Of a stretch of DNA of 64,000 bases, positions 52,790-61,603 are shown piece after piece. A program made the position numbers and the translations under genes. Position 1 is the first letter of the stretch. Every line of letters begins with the position of its first letter. This DNA is from Gammaproteobacteria bacterium. GTDB lineage: Bacteria > Pseudomonadota > Gammaproteobacteria > Xanthomonadales > SZUA-5. The DNA is taken from positions 1 through 64,000 of the forward strand of contig JAUIFV010000006.1 of NCBI GenBank assembly GCA_030430155.1, written 5' to 3'. The notes below the pieces were generated by a model. It searched no databases and had not been told where the DNA came from. It saw only the letters and a program-made list of their open reading frames with translations.

Positions 52790-53596
52790 ATGGACAGCGC
52801 AATCCGACTGCAGCCCACGCCGTTTGGTCAGCGGCTCGCCCCGCCCACCCTGGCCTGGCTGCTGCTGGTCGCTGCCGCGCTGGCCTACTGCTGGGCACAC
52901 GCCTGGGTGGACAGCGCGCAGCCTCACGACGCGCTGCTCAGCCTGCGCTGGGCGTTGATCCATTGGGGCTGCTGGCCGCTGTTGCTGCCGCCCTGTCTGG
53001 CCCTGGTTCGGCGCTTGCAGGCACGTTACGGCGTGCTTCTAGCAGGCGCGCTGGTGGCGCCGCTGGCGGTGCTGGGCGCGACCGGCTTTGCGCTAATTAT
53101 CGACCAGCTCTGGGGTGGTCAATGGACGCTGCAATCGGCGCTCTATCGAATGCTGCCGGTCGCCGGGGCCAGCTATGGATTCCTGCTCGCCGCTGCTTTG
53201 GTCCGTGCGCCACGCGCAGAGCGCCAAGCGCAACCCCGAGCCGACACGGCCATCTCGACGACGGTCAGTCGCGCCGGAGTGAGACTGACCGTGTCCACCG
53301 GTAGCCGCGAACAGCAGATCGCCGCGTCGGCGGTTGACTGGATCGCCGGCGCGCGCAACTACGCCGAGCTGCACGACGGGCAAACCAGCTATCTGCTGCG
53401 TACGCCGCTGCGTGAACTGGAAGCGCAGCTGATCGATGACGGCTTCCTTCGCGTGCATCGATCCCATCTGGTCAACCGGCGTCGGGTCAAGGCTGTGCAG
53501 CAGCGGCGAGGCGAACTGTTGCTCAAGCTATGCAATGGCGTGGAGTTGCCGGTGGGCCGCAGCTACCGCGAGCGGGTCAAGGCCGCGTTTGGCTAA
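52790..53596 (+). CDS. Membrane-anchored LytTR transcriptional regulator
   Basis: 268 residues. Four transmembrane segments (about 22-40, 55-72, 80-105 and 120-140) are followed by a cytoplasmic LytTR DNA-binding domain (residues 165-265: SAVDWIAGARNYAELHDG, GFLRVHRSHLVNRRRVKAV, LPVGRSYRERVKAAF). There is no receiver domain, so signalling would come through the membrane part. It is divergent from the ECF sigma operon. A GGGCTGA-like heptad (CTCAGCCCT) lies just before the ATG. Confidence 0.85.
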   Translation: MDSAIRLQPTPFGQRLAPPTLAWLLLVAAALAYCWAHAWVDSAQPHDALLSLRWALIHWGCWPLLLPPCLALVRRLQARYGVLLAGALVAPLAVLGATGFALIIDQLWGGQWTLQSALYRMLPVAGASYGFLLAAALVRAPRAERQAQPRADTAISTTVSRAGVRLTVSTGSREQQIAASAVDWIAGARNYAELHDGQTSYLLRTPLRELEAQLIDDGFLRVHRSHLVNRRRVKAVQQRRGELLLKLCNGVELPVGRSYRERVKAAFG

Positions 53597-53670
53597 CCGG
53601 CACTGGGGACCGCGCTCGCAGAATCGCCCGCGCTTTGCCGCAAGTTCACGCAAACCCGTCTATAGTTCCA

Positions 53671-53853
53671 TAGTCCGCATACTTCATGAGTGTTCGTAGC
53701 GAGGGCGTCGGAGATCTGCTGTGGTGCGGTCCGCGGATGCGGAGATCGATGAAGGCGTACTTGAACAGTACGTCGAGTCGATCGTAGGGAGCAGATCGCA
53801 CCACACCCGCTGTCCGGCGGCCGCAGTAGAAGAGTCATGAAGTATGCGGGCTA
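53671..53853. mobile_element. MITE-like element C, copy 3
   Basis: 183 bases with near-perfect 19-base terminal repeats (TAGTCCGCATACTTCATGA against TAGCCCGCATACTTCATGA; one mismatch). The interior aligns in the same orientation as copy 2 (GGTGCGGTCCGCGGATGCGG, CGTACTTGAACAGTACG). It occupies half of the 363-base gap before the heme A synthase gene; the rest has no gene I can support. Confidence 0.88.
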
Positions 53854-53959
53854 GTGCCGCCAAGGCATTGATCCCGCGCTCCTGGTTACCCACCTTCAGC
53901 GCGCTGTGCCGGATTCACCGGACTCCAACCCGAACTGACCGTAGCCGCGAGTGTGTGCG

Positions 53960-55018
53960 ATGTCTGCTGTTGCGCTAGATGCCCCTGTTCCCGTCGTCAA
54001 CGCGGACGCCCGTGCTGTCGGTCGCTGGCTGCTGTTCTGTTGCGTCGTGCTGTTGGCGCTGGTGATGCTGGGCGGCGCCACCCGGCTCACCGAATCGGGG
54101 CTGTCCATCGTTGACTGGAAGCCGGTCGCTGGAGTGATGCCGCCGATCGGTGAGCAGGCCTGGCAGAAGGAATTCGATCGCTACCGGCAAAGCCCGCAGT
54201 ACACCAAGGTCAATCGCGGCATGGCCATGGGCGATTTCAAGCTGATCTTCTGGTTCGAGTACGCCCATCGCCTGCTGGCGCGCACCCTGGGGCTGGTCTT
54301 TGCCGTGCCGCTGCTGTGGTTCTGGATCCGCCGCCGTCTGCCTGCCGGCACCGGCTGGCCGCTGCTGGGCATCCTCGCGCTGGGTGCCGCGCAGGGCTAC
54401 ATGGGCTGGTACATGGTCAAAAGCGGCTTGGTCGACATCCCCAGGGTCAGCCACTATCGCCTCGCCGCCCATCTGTCGCTGGCGCTGGTGATTTACGCCT
54501 GCATGTTCGCGCTGGCGCTGCGCCTGCTGTGGCCGCGCCCGGCAGCGACTGATCGTGCGCTGCGGCCCGGACTCTATCGCGGCTTGCTGGCCTTGCTGGC
54601 GCTGACCATCGTCTTCGGCGCCTTCGTCGCGGGCCTGCGCGCCGGACTGATCTACAACACCTTCCCGTTGATGGGCGGCCAGCTGATCCCTGACGGCCTA
54701 TTCACCCTGCAGCCGGCGCTACTCAATTTCCTCGAGAACCCGCTGACCATCCAGTTCACCCATCGACTGCTGGCGTTGACGACCCTTGCCCTGGTTCTGC
54801 TGCTCACCTGGCGACTGAGCCGCGTCGCGCTGGACCGCACCCAGCGCCTAGCCCTGGGTGCGTTGGCCGCGATGACCTGTGTCCAGGTCGCTCTGGGCAT
54901 CGCCACCCTGCTCACCCACGTCCCGGTCTGGCTGGGCACCCTGCACCAGGGTGGCGCGGTGTTGCTGCTCAGTGCCGTTCTGGCACTCGGTCATTTCTTG
55001 CGCGGTACTGAGCGCTAG
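53960..55018 (+). CDS. Heme A synthase (COX15/CtaA)
   Basis: A 352-residue inner-membrane protein with eight transmembrane helices in two four-helix halves. Conserved histidines and signatures: GGATRLTESGLSIVDWKPVAG, EYAHRLLAR, VSHYRLAAHLSLAL, FVAGLRAGLIYNTFPLM, QFTHRLLAL and LGTLHQGGAVLL. It oxidises the C8 methyl of heme O to give heme A for aa3-type oxidases. I use ATG 53960 rather than GTG 53951. Monocistronic here, without ctaB or cox genes. Confidence 0.94.
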   Translation: MSAVALDAPVPVVNADARAVGRWLLFCCVVLLALVMLGGATRLTESGLSIVDWKPVAGVMPPIGEQAWQKEFDRYRQSPQYTKVNRGMAMGDFKLIFWFEYAHRLLARTLGLVFAVPLLWFWIRRRLPAGTGWPLLGILALGAAQGYMGWYMVKSGLVDIPRVSHYRLAAHLSLALVIYACMFALALRLLWPRPAATDRALRPGLYRGLLALLALTIVFGAFVAGLRAGLIYNTFPLMGGQLIPDGLFTLQPALLNFLENPLTIQFTHRLLALTTLALVLLLTWRLSRVALDRTQRLALGALAAMTCVQVALGIATLLTHVPVWLGTLHQGGAVLLLSAVLALGHFLRGTER

Positions 55019-55032
55019 GAGCAGAGCGAGAA

Positions 55033-55061
55033 GGGCCCAGGGCCCAGGGCCTAGGGCCCAG
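55033..55061. repeat. GGGCNNA heptad array (left arm)
   Basis: GGGCCCA x2, GGGCCTA, GGGCCCA, starting 14 bases after the heme A synthase stop. Confidence 0.9.
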
Positions 55062-55189
55062 AGCGGCGGATTGGTGTGAAGTCGCGGGGACGGACCGACA
55101 CGGGCGGGAGGCCGGCAGTCCCTTAACCCGCAGGCCGAACGAATCCGCATAACCGACTCAGAGTCCCAACCGACCGGATTCCGCGTTCT

Positions 55190-55217
55190 GGGCCCTAGCC
55201 CTGGGCCCTGGGCCCTA
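55190..55217. repeat. Inverted GGGCNNA heptad array (right arm)
   Basis: GGGCCCT, AGCCC, TGGGCCC, TGGGCCC: an inverted partner to the 55033 array, 128 bases away. Confidence 0.88.
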
Positions 55218-55290
55218 AACCTTTGGCTCTTGCACCACCCTAGGCTTTGCCGAGAGACTCGCCCCTCCTCAGCAATCCACAGAGCCCAAC

Positions 55291-58200
55291 ATGCTCCGCT
55301 TGATCACCCTTCTCGCCGTGGCGACAGCAAGCACCCTGGCAGCAGCCGAGCAGGCCTGGTATCGCGATCCGGCAATCCACGGCGACACGGTGGTGTTCAG
55401 CGCCGAAGGCGATCTGTGGCGGGTGCCGGCTAGCGGCGGCACTGCGCTGCGGCTGACTACCCACCCTGGTCAGGAGACCCAGGCCCAGATCTCGCCCGAC
55501 GGAACGCAAGTGGCTTTCGTCGGCAGCTACGACGGTGCCGAGGAGGTCTACGTGATGCCGCTGGCCGGCGGTATTCCGCGCCAGCTCAGCTTTGATGCCG
55601 CGCGGGTGCTGCTCAGTCCTTACGCGCCCGGCGGCGAGGTGGTCTACGCCAGCGGCGCACCGATCGGCCCGGCCGGCAGTCTGGCTCTGCGCATGGTCGA
55701 TCCGAGCAGCGGGCGGACCCGCGATCTGCCCCTGGCCGAGGCCAATCAGGGTGTCTACGATGAGTCCGCGCAGCGGCTGTGGTTCACCCGCTTCGGGCTG
55801 CATGTCTCCACCGACAACGCCCTGGACTATCGCGGTGGGGCGATGGCCAGGCTGTTTCAGTTCGATGTCGGGGCGAAGCGCGAGGCGCAGCCGGTGGCGG
55901 CTGATTGGTCGGCCAATCTGAGTCGGCCGATGTGGTGGCGCGAACGGCTCTACGTGCTCGCCGACGCCGACGGCCGGCCCAATCTGTGGAGCCTGAAGGC
56001 CGACGGCAGCGATCGCCGCGCGCTGACCCGGCATGCGGACTTCAGCGTCGCCTCGCCGTCATTGCACAACGGCCGTATCGTCTATCAGCACGGCGCCGAT
56101 CTGCGCCTGTACGACACCGCCAGCGGCAGCGACACGCTGATCAGCATCAATCTGGTTTCCGACTTCGCCCAGCGCCAGCGCCGCTTCGTCAAGAACCCGC
56201 TGAGCTTCGTCGCCTCCGTGCAGCTGGACGCCAAAGGCGAGCAGGTGGCGATCAGTGCCCGCGGGCGGGTGCTGCTGGCGGCGGTGGGCCCACGCCGCCG
56301 GGTGGAGCTGGCGATACCCGCCGACGCTCGGGCGCGTGAGGCGATCCGGATCGAGGACAAGGTGTATCTGATCCTGGACCGCGACGGCGAGTCCGCGCTG
56401 TGGTCCTTCCCGGCCGACGGCAGCGGTCCGGGCAAGGCGCTGGTCAGCGATACCCGCACCCACCTGTGGCGACTGCATCCCTCCGGCGACGGCCGCTGGC
56501 TGGCCTACACTGACAAGCTGGCCCAGCTGTGGCTGCTCGACCTGCGCAGCGGACAGCGGCGATTGCTTGAGCGCAGCGCGTTCGGTGGTGACGATGGCTA
56601 CGCGGCGGTGGTCTGGTCGGCGGACAATGAGTATCTCGCCGTGGTCCGCCCGGCCAGCGACATCCAGCGCAATCAGATCGTGCTGATCGAGGCGGCCAGC
56701 GGCACCGCCACGGTACTGACCAGCGACCGCTACGAGTCCTACGCGCCGAGCTACTCGGCCGACGGTCAATGGCTGTACTTTCTCTCCAACCGCAGCCTGA
56801 ACCCGACCCCGACCTCACCCTGGGGTGACCGCAACACCGGGCCCTTCTTCGACAAGCGCGCGCAGCTCTATGCGCTGGCGCTGCAGCCCGATCTGCGCTT
56901 CCCCTTCGCCCCGCACGACGAACTGGCGCCGCCGGCCAAGAGCAAAGACGCCAAGTCCAAAGCCGGCGCGGGCGAGGGCACAGCCAAGTTGCCCGGCATC
57001 GTGGTCGAGGGTCTGGCCCAGCGCTTGTTTCAGGCGCCGCTGCCGGCCGGCAACTACAGCGCGATGGCCGTAGCCAAAGAGCGCATCTATGCCCTGGAGT
57101 TGGCCAGCGTCAACGACGACAAAGGCCGGCTGATGCAGCTGCCCATCGTTGCGGTCAATCCGAAGGCGGAGGTTTTCGCCGAGGAACTGGCCGGCTTCGC
57201 GCTGAGCGCCGATAGATCCAAGCTGATGCTGATCAAGCCGCCGGCCGACCCGACCGCCGGCCTGGGCGATGTGTACCTCGTCGATGCCGCGGCCAAGCCG
57301 CCCGAGAAGCTGCCCGAGCATCAGCTGCGCACCGCCGGCTGGGCAGTGCAAGTGGACCCGCAGGCCGAGTGGCGGCAGATGTTCGCCGACGCCTGGCGCA
57401 TGCACGCGCAGTTCTCATTCGATCCGGCGATGCGCGGCGTGGATTGGGCGGCCATGCGTGACAAGTACGCGGCGCTGCTGCCGCGGCTGGCCGAGCGCGC
57501 CGATCTGGATGATTTGCTGGCGCAGATGAGCGCCGAGCACGGCATACTGCACTCGCAGGTGCGCGGCGCCGATTTGCGCAAGGACGCCCACGCGCCCAGC
57601 GTCGCCGCCTTGGGCGCCAGCTACCGCAGCGACGAGCGCGGCTTGCTCATCGAACGGATCTACCGCTCCGACCCCGAACTGCCGTCCGCCGCCGGACCGC
57701 TGCGCCAGCCCGGCGTGGATGCGCGCGAGGGCGACCGCATCGTCAGCGTCGACGGTAAGTCCATTGCCAGCATGGCCGATCTGGCCGCGGCGCTGCGCGA
57801 GCGGGTCGGTCAGCAGGTGCTACTCAAGCTGCAGCGCGGTAGCGCGCCGATCCATCGCACCGTGGTCGTCCCAGTCACGCCCGATGCCGACGCCCTGCTG
57901 CGCTACGGCGACTGGGTGGAAAGCCGCCGTTTGCTGGTCGAAGAGGCGGGCGCGGGACGGTTGGGTTATCTGCATCTGCGCGCGATGGGCGCAGGGGACA
58001 TGGCCACCTTCGTGCGTGAGTTCTATGCCCAGTTCGACCGTGAAGGGCTGATCATCGACGTGCGTCGCAACCGCGGCGGCAACATCGACAGCTGGGTCAT
58101 CGACAAGCTGCTGCGCCGCACCTGGGCCTTCTGGCAGCAGCCCGGATTCACCACCCGCACCTGGAACATGCAGCAGAGCTTCCGCGGCCATCTGGTGGTG

Positions 58201-58584
58201 CTGGCCGATCAATACACCTATTCCGACGGCGAGACCTTCGCCGCCGGGGTCAAGGCGCTGGGCCTGGGTCCGGTGATCGGCATGCGCACCGCAGGCGCCG
58301 GGATCTGGCTGTCCGGTCGCAATCGGCTGCTCGACGGCGGCGTGGCGCGGATCGCCGAGTTTCCGCAGTACGACGCCCAGGGCCGCTGGCTGATCGAGGG
58401 CATCGGAGTGGCGCCGGACATTGAGGTCGACAACCTGCCCTACGCCACCGCGATGGGCGAGGATGCCCAGCTGCAGCGGGCGATTGCCGAATTGCAGGCA
58501 CGGCTGCAGCGCGAGCCGCTGCCGGTGCCGCCGCCGCAGCCGCTGCCGCCGCGCGGTACGCCCGGGCATGACGGCAGTCGTTAA
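55291..58584 (+). CDS. Tricorn-type S41 protease, paralogue 2
   Basis: 1097 residues with the same order as paralogue 1. Signal peptide (LITLLAVATASTLAAAE), propeller repeats (ISPDGTQVAFVGSYDGAEEVYV, GDGRWLAYTDKLAQLWLLDL), a charged Lys/Ala insert near residues 550-570 (AKSKDAKSKAGAG), C1 region (AWRMHAQFSFDPAMRGVDWAAM), PDZ (about 770-850) and S41 domain (GRLGYLHLRAM, IIDVRRNRGGNID, nucleophile Ser in YTYSDGETFAAG). The SDGE box is closer to archaeal tricorn than paralogue 1's SSGGD. Only moderate identity to paralogue 1, so this is an old duplication. Confidence 0.93.
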   Translation: MLRLITLLAVATASTLAAAEQAWYRDPAIHGDTVVFSAEGDLWRVPASGGTALRLTTHPGQETQAQISPDGTQVAFVGSYDGAEEVYVMPLAGGIPRQLSFDAARVLLSPYAPGGEVVYASGAPIGPAGSLALRMVDPSSGRTRDLPLAEANQGVYDESAQRLWFTRFGLHVSTDNALDYRGGAMARLFQFDVGAKREAQPVAADWSANLSRPMWWRERLYVLADADGRPNLWSLKADGSDRRALTRHADFSVASPSLHNGRIVYQHGADLRLYDTASGSDTLISINLVSDFAQRQRRFVKNPLSFVASVQLDAKGEQVAISARGRVLLAAVGPRRRVELAIPADARAREAIRIEDKVYLILDRDGESALWSFPADGSGPGKALVSDTRTHLWRLHPSGDGRWLAYTDKLAQLWLLDLRSGQRRLLERSAFGGDDGYAAVVWSADNEYLAVVRPASDIQRNQIVLIEAASGTATVLTSDRYESYAPSYSADGQWLYFLSNRSLNPTPTSPWGDRNTGPFFDKRAQLYALALQPDLRFPFAPHDELAPPAKSKDAKSKAGAGEGTAKLPGIVVEGLAQRLFQAPLPAGNYSAMAVAKERIYALELASVNDDKGRLMQLPIVAVNPKAEVFAEELAGFALSADRSKLMLIKPPADPTAGLGDVYLVDAAAKPPEKLPEHQLRTAGWAVQVDPQAEWRQMFADAWRMHAQFSFDPAMRGVDWAAMRDKYAALLPRLAERADLDDLLAQMSAEHGILHSQVRGADLRKDAHAPSVAALGASYRSDERGLLIERIYRSDPELPSAAGPLRQPGVDAREGDRIVSVDGKSIASMADLAAALRERVGQQVLLKLQRGSAPIHRTVVVPVTPDADALLRYGDWVESRRLLVEEAGAGRLGYLHLRAMGAGDMATFVREFYAQFDREGLIIDVRRNRGGNIDSWVIDKLLRRTWAFWQQPGFTTRTWNMQQSFRGHLVVLADQYTYSDGETFAAGVKALGLGPVIGMRTAGAGIWLSGRNRLLDGGVARIAEFPQYDAQGRWLIEGIGVAPDIEVDNLPYATAMGEDAQLQRAIAELQARLQREPLPVPPPQPLPPRGTPGHDGSR

Positions 58585-58587
58585 GCA

Positions 58588-58624
58588 GGGACAGGGCCCA
58601 GGGCCCAGGGCTCAGGGTCCAGGG
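58588..58624. repeat. GGGCNNA heptad array
   Basis: GGGACA, GGGCCCA x2, GGGCTCA, GGGTCCA, starting 3 bases after the tricorn stop. Confidence 0.9.
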
Positions 58625-58690
58625 GCGGCGGTTCGAGTGGCGTCGCCACGCGTGAGTGATCCAGGAACCCCGTGCAAAGACGAAGCAGAG

Positions 58691-58788
58691 CGTAGGATGT
58701 GGTGAGCGGAGCGAACCGCATCACGTGAGGGCTCGGGGTGCGGCGAACCATCATTGATGCGGTTCGTGCCTCACCTCATCCTACGCGA
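58691..58788. repeat. REP-like inverted repeat, copy 2
   Basis: CGTAGGATGTGGTGAGCGGA plus GCGAACCGCATCACG, a spacer, then GATGCGGTTCGTGCCTCACC plus TCATCCTACGCG. Same word pair as 41964-42066, with the arms in the opposite order. Confidence 0.8.
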
Positions 58789-58858
58789 GTCCTGAGGGGC
58801 AGCGCTTCGGCTGAGAGTGGCGTCGCGGCCACGAGTTTCGAATAGGAAACCCATTGCA

Positions 58859-60805
58859 ATGACCAAGCAGCAAACCGCGCCCTACGGCACCTGGCGCAGC
58901 AGCATCAGCGCCGCCAGCCTGGCCGCATCGGCGATCGGCATGAGCGATCTGCGGGTGCAGGACGGATGCGTCTATTGGCGTGAATCGCGGCCCGATCAGG
59001 GCGGTCGGCAGGTGTTGATGCGGCGCAGTGGCGACGGCCGGATCAGTGAGATCAGTCCAGACCAGCACAGCGTGCGCACCCGGGTGCATGAGTACGGCGG
59101 CAACGCCTATGTGCTGATTGGCGAAGAGGTGGTTTACGTCAGCTTCGCCGATCAGAGGCTCTATCAGCTCGGCGCCAACGGCAACAGTCGGGCTTTGACC
59201 CCGCAGGGCTTTCAGTACAGTGATTTGAGCTACGACCCGCAGCACCGGTTGATCCTGGCGGTGCGCGAGGATCATCGCGCACAGACGCTGGCTGAGCATG
59301 GCGAGGAGCGCAGCGAGATCGTGGCGATCGGGCTTTCACCGCAGACGGCGGGCGATGGCGGACGCGTGCTGCGCAGCGGCGACGACTTCTACGCCTGGCC
59401 GCGGCTCAGTGCCGACGGCCGCCGGCTGGCCTGGATCGCCTGGAATCATCCCGACATGCCGTGGGATCGAGCGGCGCTGAACGTCGCCGACTACGACGGC
59501 AACGCGTTATCCAACATTCAGGCGCTGGTGGACGCGCCTCGACGAGCGGCCAATGAGCCGTGCTGGAGTGCGGAAGGCGCGCTGTACTACATCGACGACC
59601 CTCAAGACTGGTGGAATCTGTATCGCTATGCGGACGGGAATACAGTCCCGGTGCTGCCGATGTCGCGCGAGCTGGGCGGACCGCTGTGGACGCTGGGCGG
59701 CGCCAGCTATGCGCTGCTGGCCGATGGCGGCGCACTGCTGCGCAGCAGCGTCGGCGGCGTCGATAGGCTGGATCTGCTCTCGGCCGACGGCGCCGCGCGC
59801 CAGCTGTCGCTGCCCTTCGATCATTACGATGAGATTGCGCTGCTTGATGAGCACCACGCGGTGGCCCTGGCCGGCAGCGCGCAGCGCCCGCCGCTGCTGA
59901 TCCAGATCGATCTGCGCGACGGCAGCTGGAGCGCCCTGCATCAGCCCACAGAGCTGAGCGTCAGCGCCGATTGCCTGTCCACGCCACAGGCCATCAGCTT
60001 CCCTACCGCTGGCGAGGACGGCCAGCCGCGTCAGGCCCACGCCTGGTACTACCCGCCCACCAATCCGCACTTTGCCGCGCCCGCCGACCAGCTGCCGCCG
60101 CTGATCGTCACCAATCACGGCGGCCCCACCGCCGCCGCCGGTCCGCAGCTGAATATGCGCACCCAGTACTGGACCAGCCGCGGCTTTGCGGTGGTCGACG
60201 TCAACTACGGCGGCTCCACCGGCTACGGCCGCGCCTACCGCGAACGGCTGCTCGGCCAGTGGGGCGTGGTCGATGTGGCCGATGCGGTGGCCGCGGTGGA
60301 TCACCTGGTCGGCGCCGGATTGGCCGATCCCAAACGGGTGGCCATCCGCGGCGGCAGCGCCGGCGGCTACACCGCGCTGGCCGCGCTGGCTTTCAGCGAC
60401 CGCTTTCGCGCCGGCGCCAACCTCTACGGCGTCGCCGACATCGCCTCGCTGGCCGCCAGCTGCCACAAATTCGAGCGCCACTACGTGGTGTCCCTGGTCG
60501 GCCCGCCCGGCTCGCCGCTCTACGACGCCCGCTCGCCGCTCAAACACCTGGATGGCTTCAACGCCCCGCTGATCACCCTGCAGGGCAGCGACGACCGCGT
60601 CGTTCCGCCCGAGCAGTCCCGAATGATCGTCGCCGCCCTCAAGGCCAAGGGCGTACCCCACGCCTACATCGAGTTCCCCGGCGAACAACACGGCTTCCGC
60701 CAGGCCGCCAACATCATCAGAGCGCAGGAGGCGGAGCTTTGGTTCTACGGCTACGTGTTCGGGTTCGAGTCGGCGGATGAGATTGAGGCGGTGACCATCA
60801 GTTAG
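58859..60805 (+). CDS. S9 family acylaminoacyl-type peptidase
   Basis: 648 residues, apparently cytoplasmic (no signal peptide). Residues 40-380 form a beta-propeller (VRTRVHEYGGNAYVL, WPRLSADGRRLAWIAWNHPDMPWD). Residues 400-640 form the hydrolase domain: NHGGPTAA, VDVNYGGSTGYGRAYRERL, nucleophile RGGSAGGYTALAAL, Asp in QGSDDRVVPPEQ, His in EFPGEQHGF. ATG 58859 is the first sensible start. It resembles S9C acyl-peptide hydrolases or prolyl oligopeptidases, removing residues from short peptides. Its TAG stop is followed directly by heptads. Confidence 0.92.
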   Translation: MTKQQTAPYGTWRSSISAASLAASAIGMSDLRVQDGCVYWRESRPDQGGRQVLMRRSGDGRISEISPDQHSVRTRVHEYGGNAYVLIGEEVVYVSFADQRLYQLGANGNSRALTPQGFQYSDLSYDPQHRLILAVREDHRAQTLAEHGEERSEIVAIGLSPQTAGDGGRVLRSGDDFYAWPRLSADGRRLAWIAWNHPDMPWDRAALNVADYDGNALSNIQALVDAPRRAANEPCWSAEGALYYIDDPQDWWNLYRYADGNTVPVLPMSRELGGPLWTLGGASYALLADGGALLRSSVGGVDRLDLLSADGAARQLSLPFDHYDEIALLDEHHAVALAGSAQRPPLLIQIDLRDGSWSALHQPTELSVSADCLSTPQAISFPTAGEDGQPRQAHAWYYPPTNPHFAAPADQLPPLIVTNHGGPTAAAGPQLNMRTQYWTSRGFAVVDVNYGGSTGYGRAYRERLLGQWGVVDVADAVAAVDHLVGAGLADPKRVAIRGGSAGGYTALAALAFSDRFRAGANLYGVADIASLAASCHKFERHYVVSLVGPPGSPLYDARSPLKHLDGFNAPLITLQGSDDRVVPPEQSRMIVAALKAKGVPHAYIEFPGEQHGFRQAANIIRAQEAELWFYGYVFGFESADEIEAVTIS

Positions 60806-60869
60806 GGGCAGGGCCCAGGGCATAGGGCCCAGGGCTCAGGGCTCAGGGCCCAGGGCCCAGGGCCCAGGA
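60806..60869. repeat. GGGCNNA heptad array (longest single arm)
   Basis: About nine heptads in one direction (GGGGCA, GGGCCCA, GGGCATA, GGGCCCA, GGGCTCA x2, GGGCCCA x3), beginning at the base after the TAG stop. An inverted array lies at 61538-61600, beyond the DUF2750 gene. Confidence 0.92.
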
Positions 60870-60912
60870 AGCGGGTTCCGGTCACCTGTGACGTTAATTC
60901 GGTTGTGCCGTT

Positions 60913-61410
60913 TCAGTCGGCGCGCAGAAAAGAGGAGCGCCGGCGTCTCGCCGGCATTGCTACTGATCTGGCATCAGGGGCGGTAGCCGGGCAAACCGCT
61001 AAGTTCGAGAGTCGACTATGTGTGCGCTGTGTCATCCTCGCGAGTTGGCGCGACGCTGACATTGCTCGATTCACCGCGTTCGATACCTCTTCGATGGGCA
61101 AGTCGAAGCCGACATTGTTAGGGCCAGAGTAGTTGACGCCAATCAGGCAGCGCGATGCTCTCAGCGATGGCAACCATTCCTGCACAAAAACACTCCACTC
61201 GAACCCGATCGGTTGAAATTCTCTGTAGGCCGGTACGACCTGGATTTGTCTAAGGGCTCTGGACTTCAGCGACCACCAGGGGAATGCGTTCGTCCCATGC
61301 CGGGTCTTGGAAGTCACATAACCTCCGTCCTTCTCCACAGCCCAAACGATTCCATGTTCGGCGACTTCCTTAACGAAGCGATGCCATCTTGATTCATTGC
61401 TTTCAGCCAT
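60913..61410 (-). CDS. DUF2750-like protein
   Basis: 165 residues. The N-terminal 115 resemble DUF2750 proteins: RWHRFVKEVAEHGIVWAVEKDGG, TNAFPWWSLKSRALRQ and EWLPSLRASRCLIGVNYSGPNN. A basic tail follows that may be extra. ATG 61410 starts at the conserved region; the track's 61629 start translates a heptad array. The base composition looks slightly more AT-rich than its neighbours. Function unknown. Convergent with the S9 peptidase. Confidence 0.7.
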   Translation of the reverse strand: MAESNESRWHRFVKEVAEHGIVWAVEKDGGYVTSKTRHGTNAFPWWSLKSRALRQIQVVPAYREFQPIGFEWSVFVQEWLPSLRASRCLIGVNYSGPNNVGFDLPIEEVSNAVNRAMSASRQLARMTQRTHSRLSNLAVCPATAPDARSVAMPARRRRSSFLRAD

Positions 61411-61537
61411 GATCGACCCCGCATCCGCATCCGCATCTGTAGGCAGTGAGCTGGACACTTGCAGGGCCCGCTGACGACCCAGGTGACTCGCGCATCGCTC
61501 ATCAGTCCGCCACTGCGACGCCACTCCAAACCGCCGT

Positions 61538-61600
61538 CCCTGGGCCCTATGCCCTGGGCCCTGGGCCCTCTGCTCTTTGTCCCTGAGCCCTGGGCCCTTT
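61538..61600. repeat. Inverted GGGCNNA heptad array at the M16 gene stop
   Basis: TGGGCCC, TATGCCC, TGGGCCC x2, a break, TGAGCCC, TGGGCCC, ending 4 bases before the minus-strand M16 stop. Read on the minus strand it follows that stop. Confidence 0.9.
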
Positions 61601-61603
61601 CTC

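Noticed and set aside
59507-60823. 438-residue minus-strand ORF opposite the second S9 peptidase
   Set aside because: Antisense shadow without recognisable domains.
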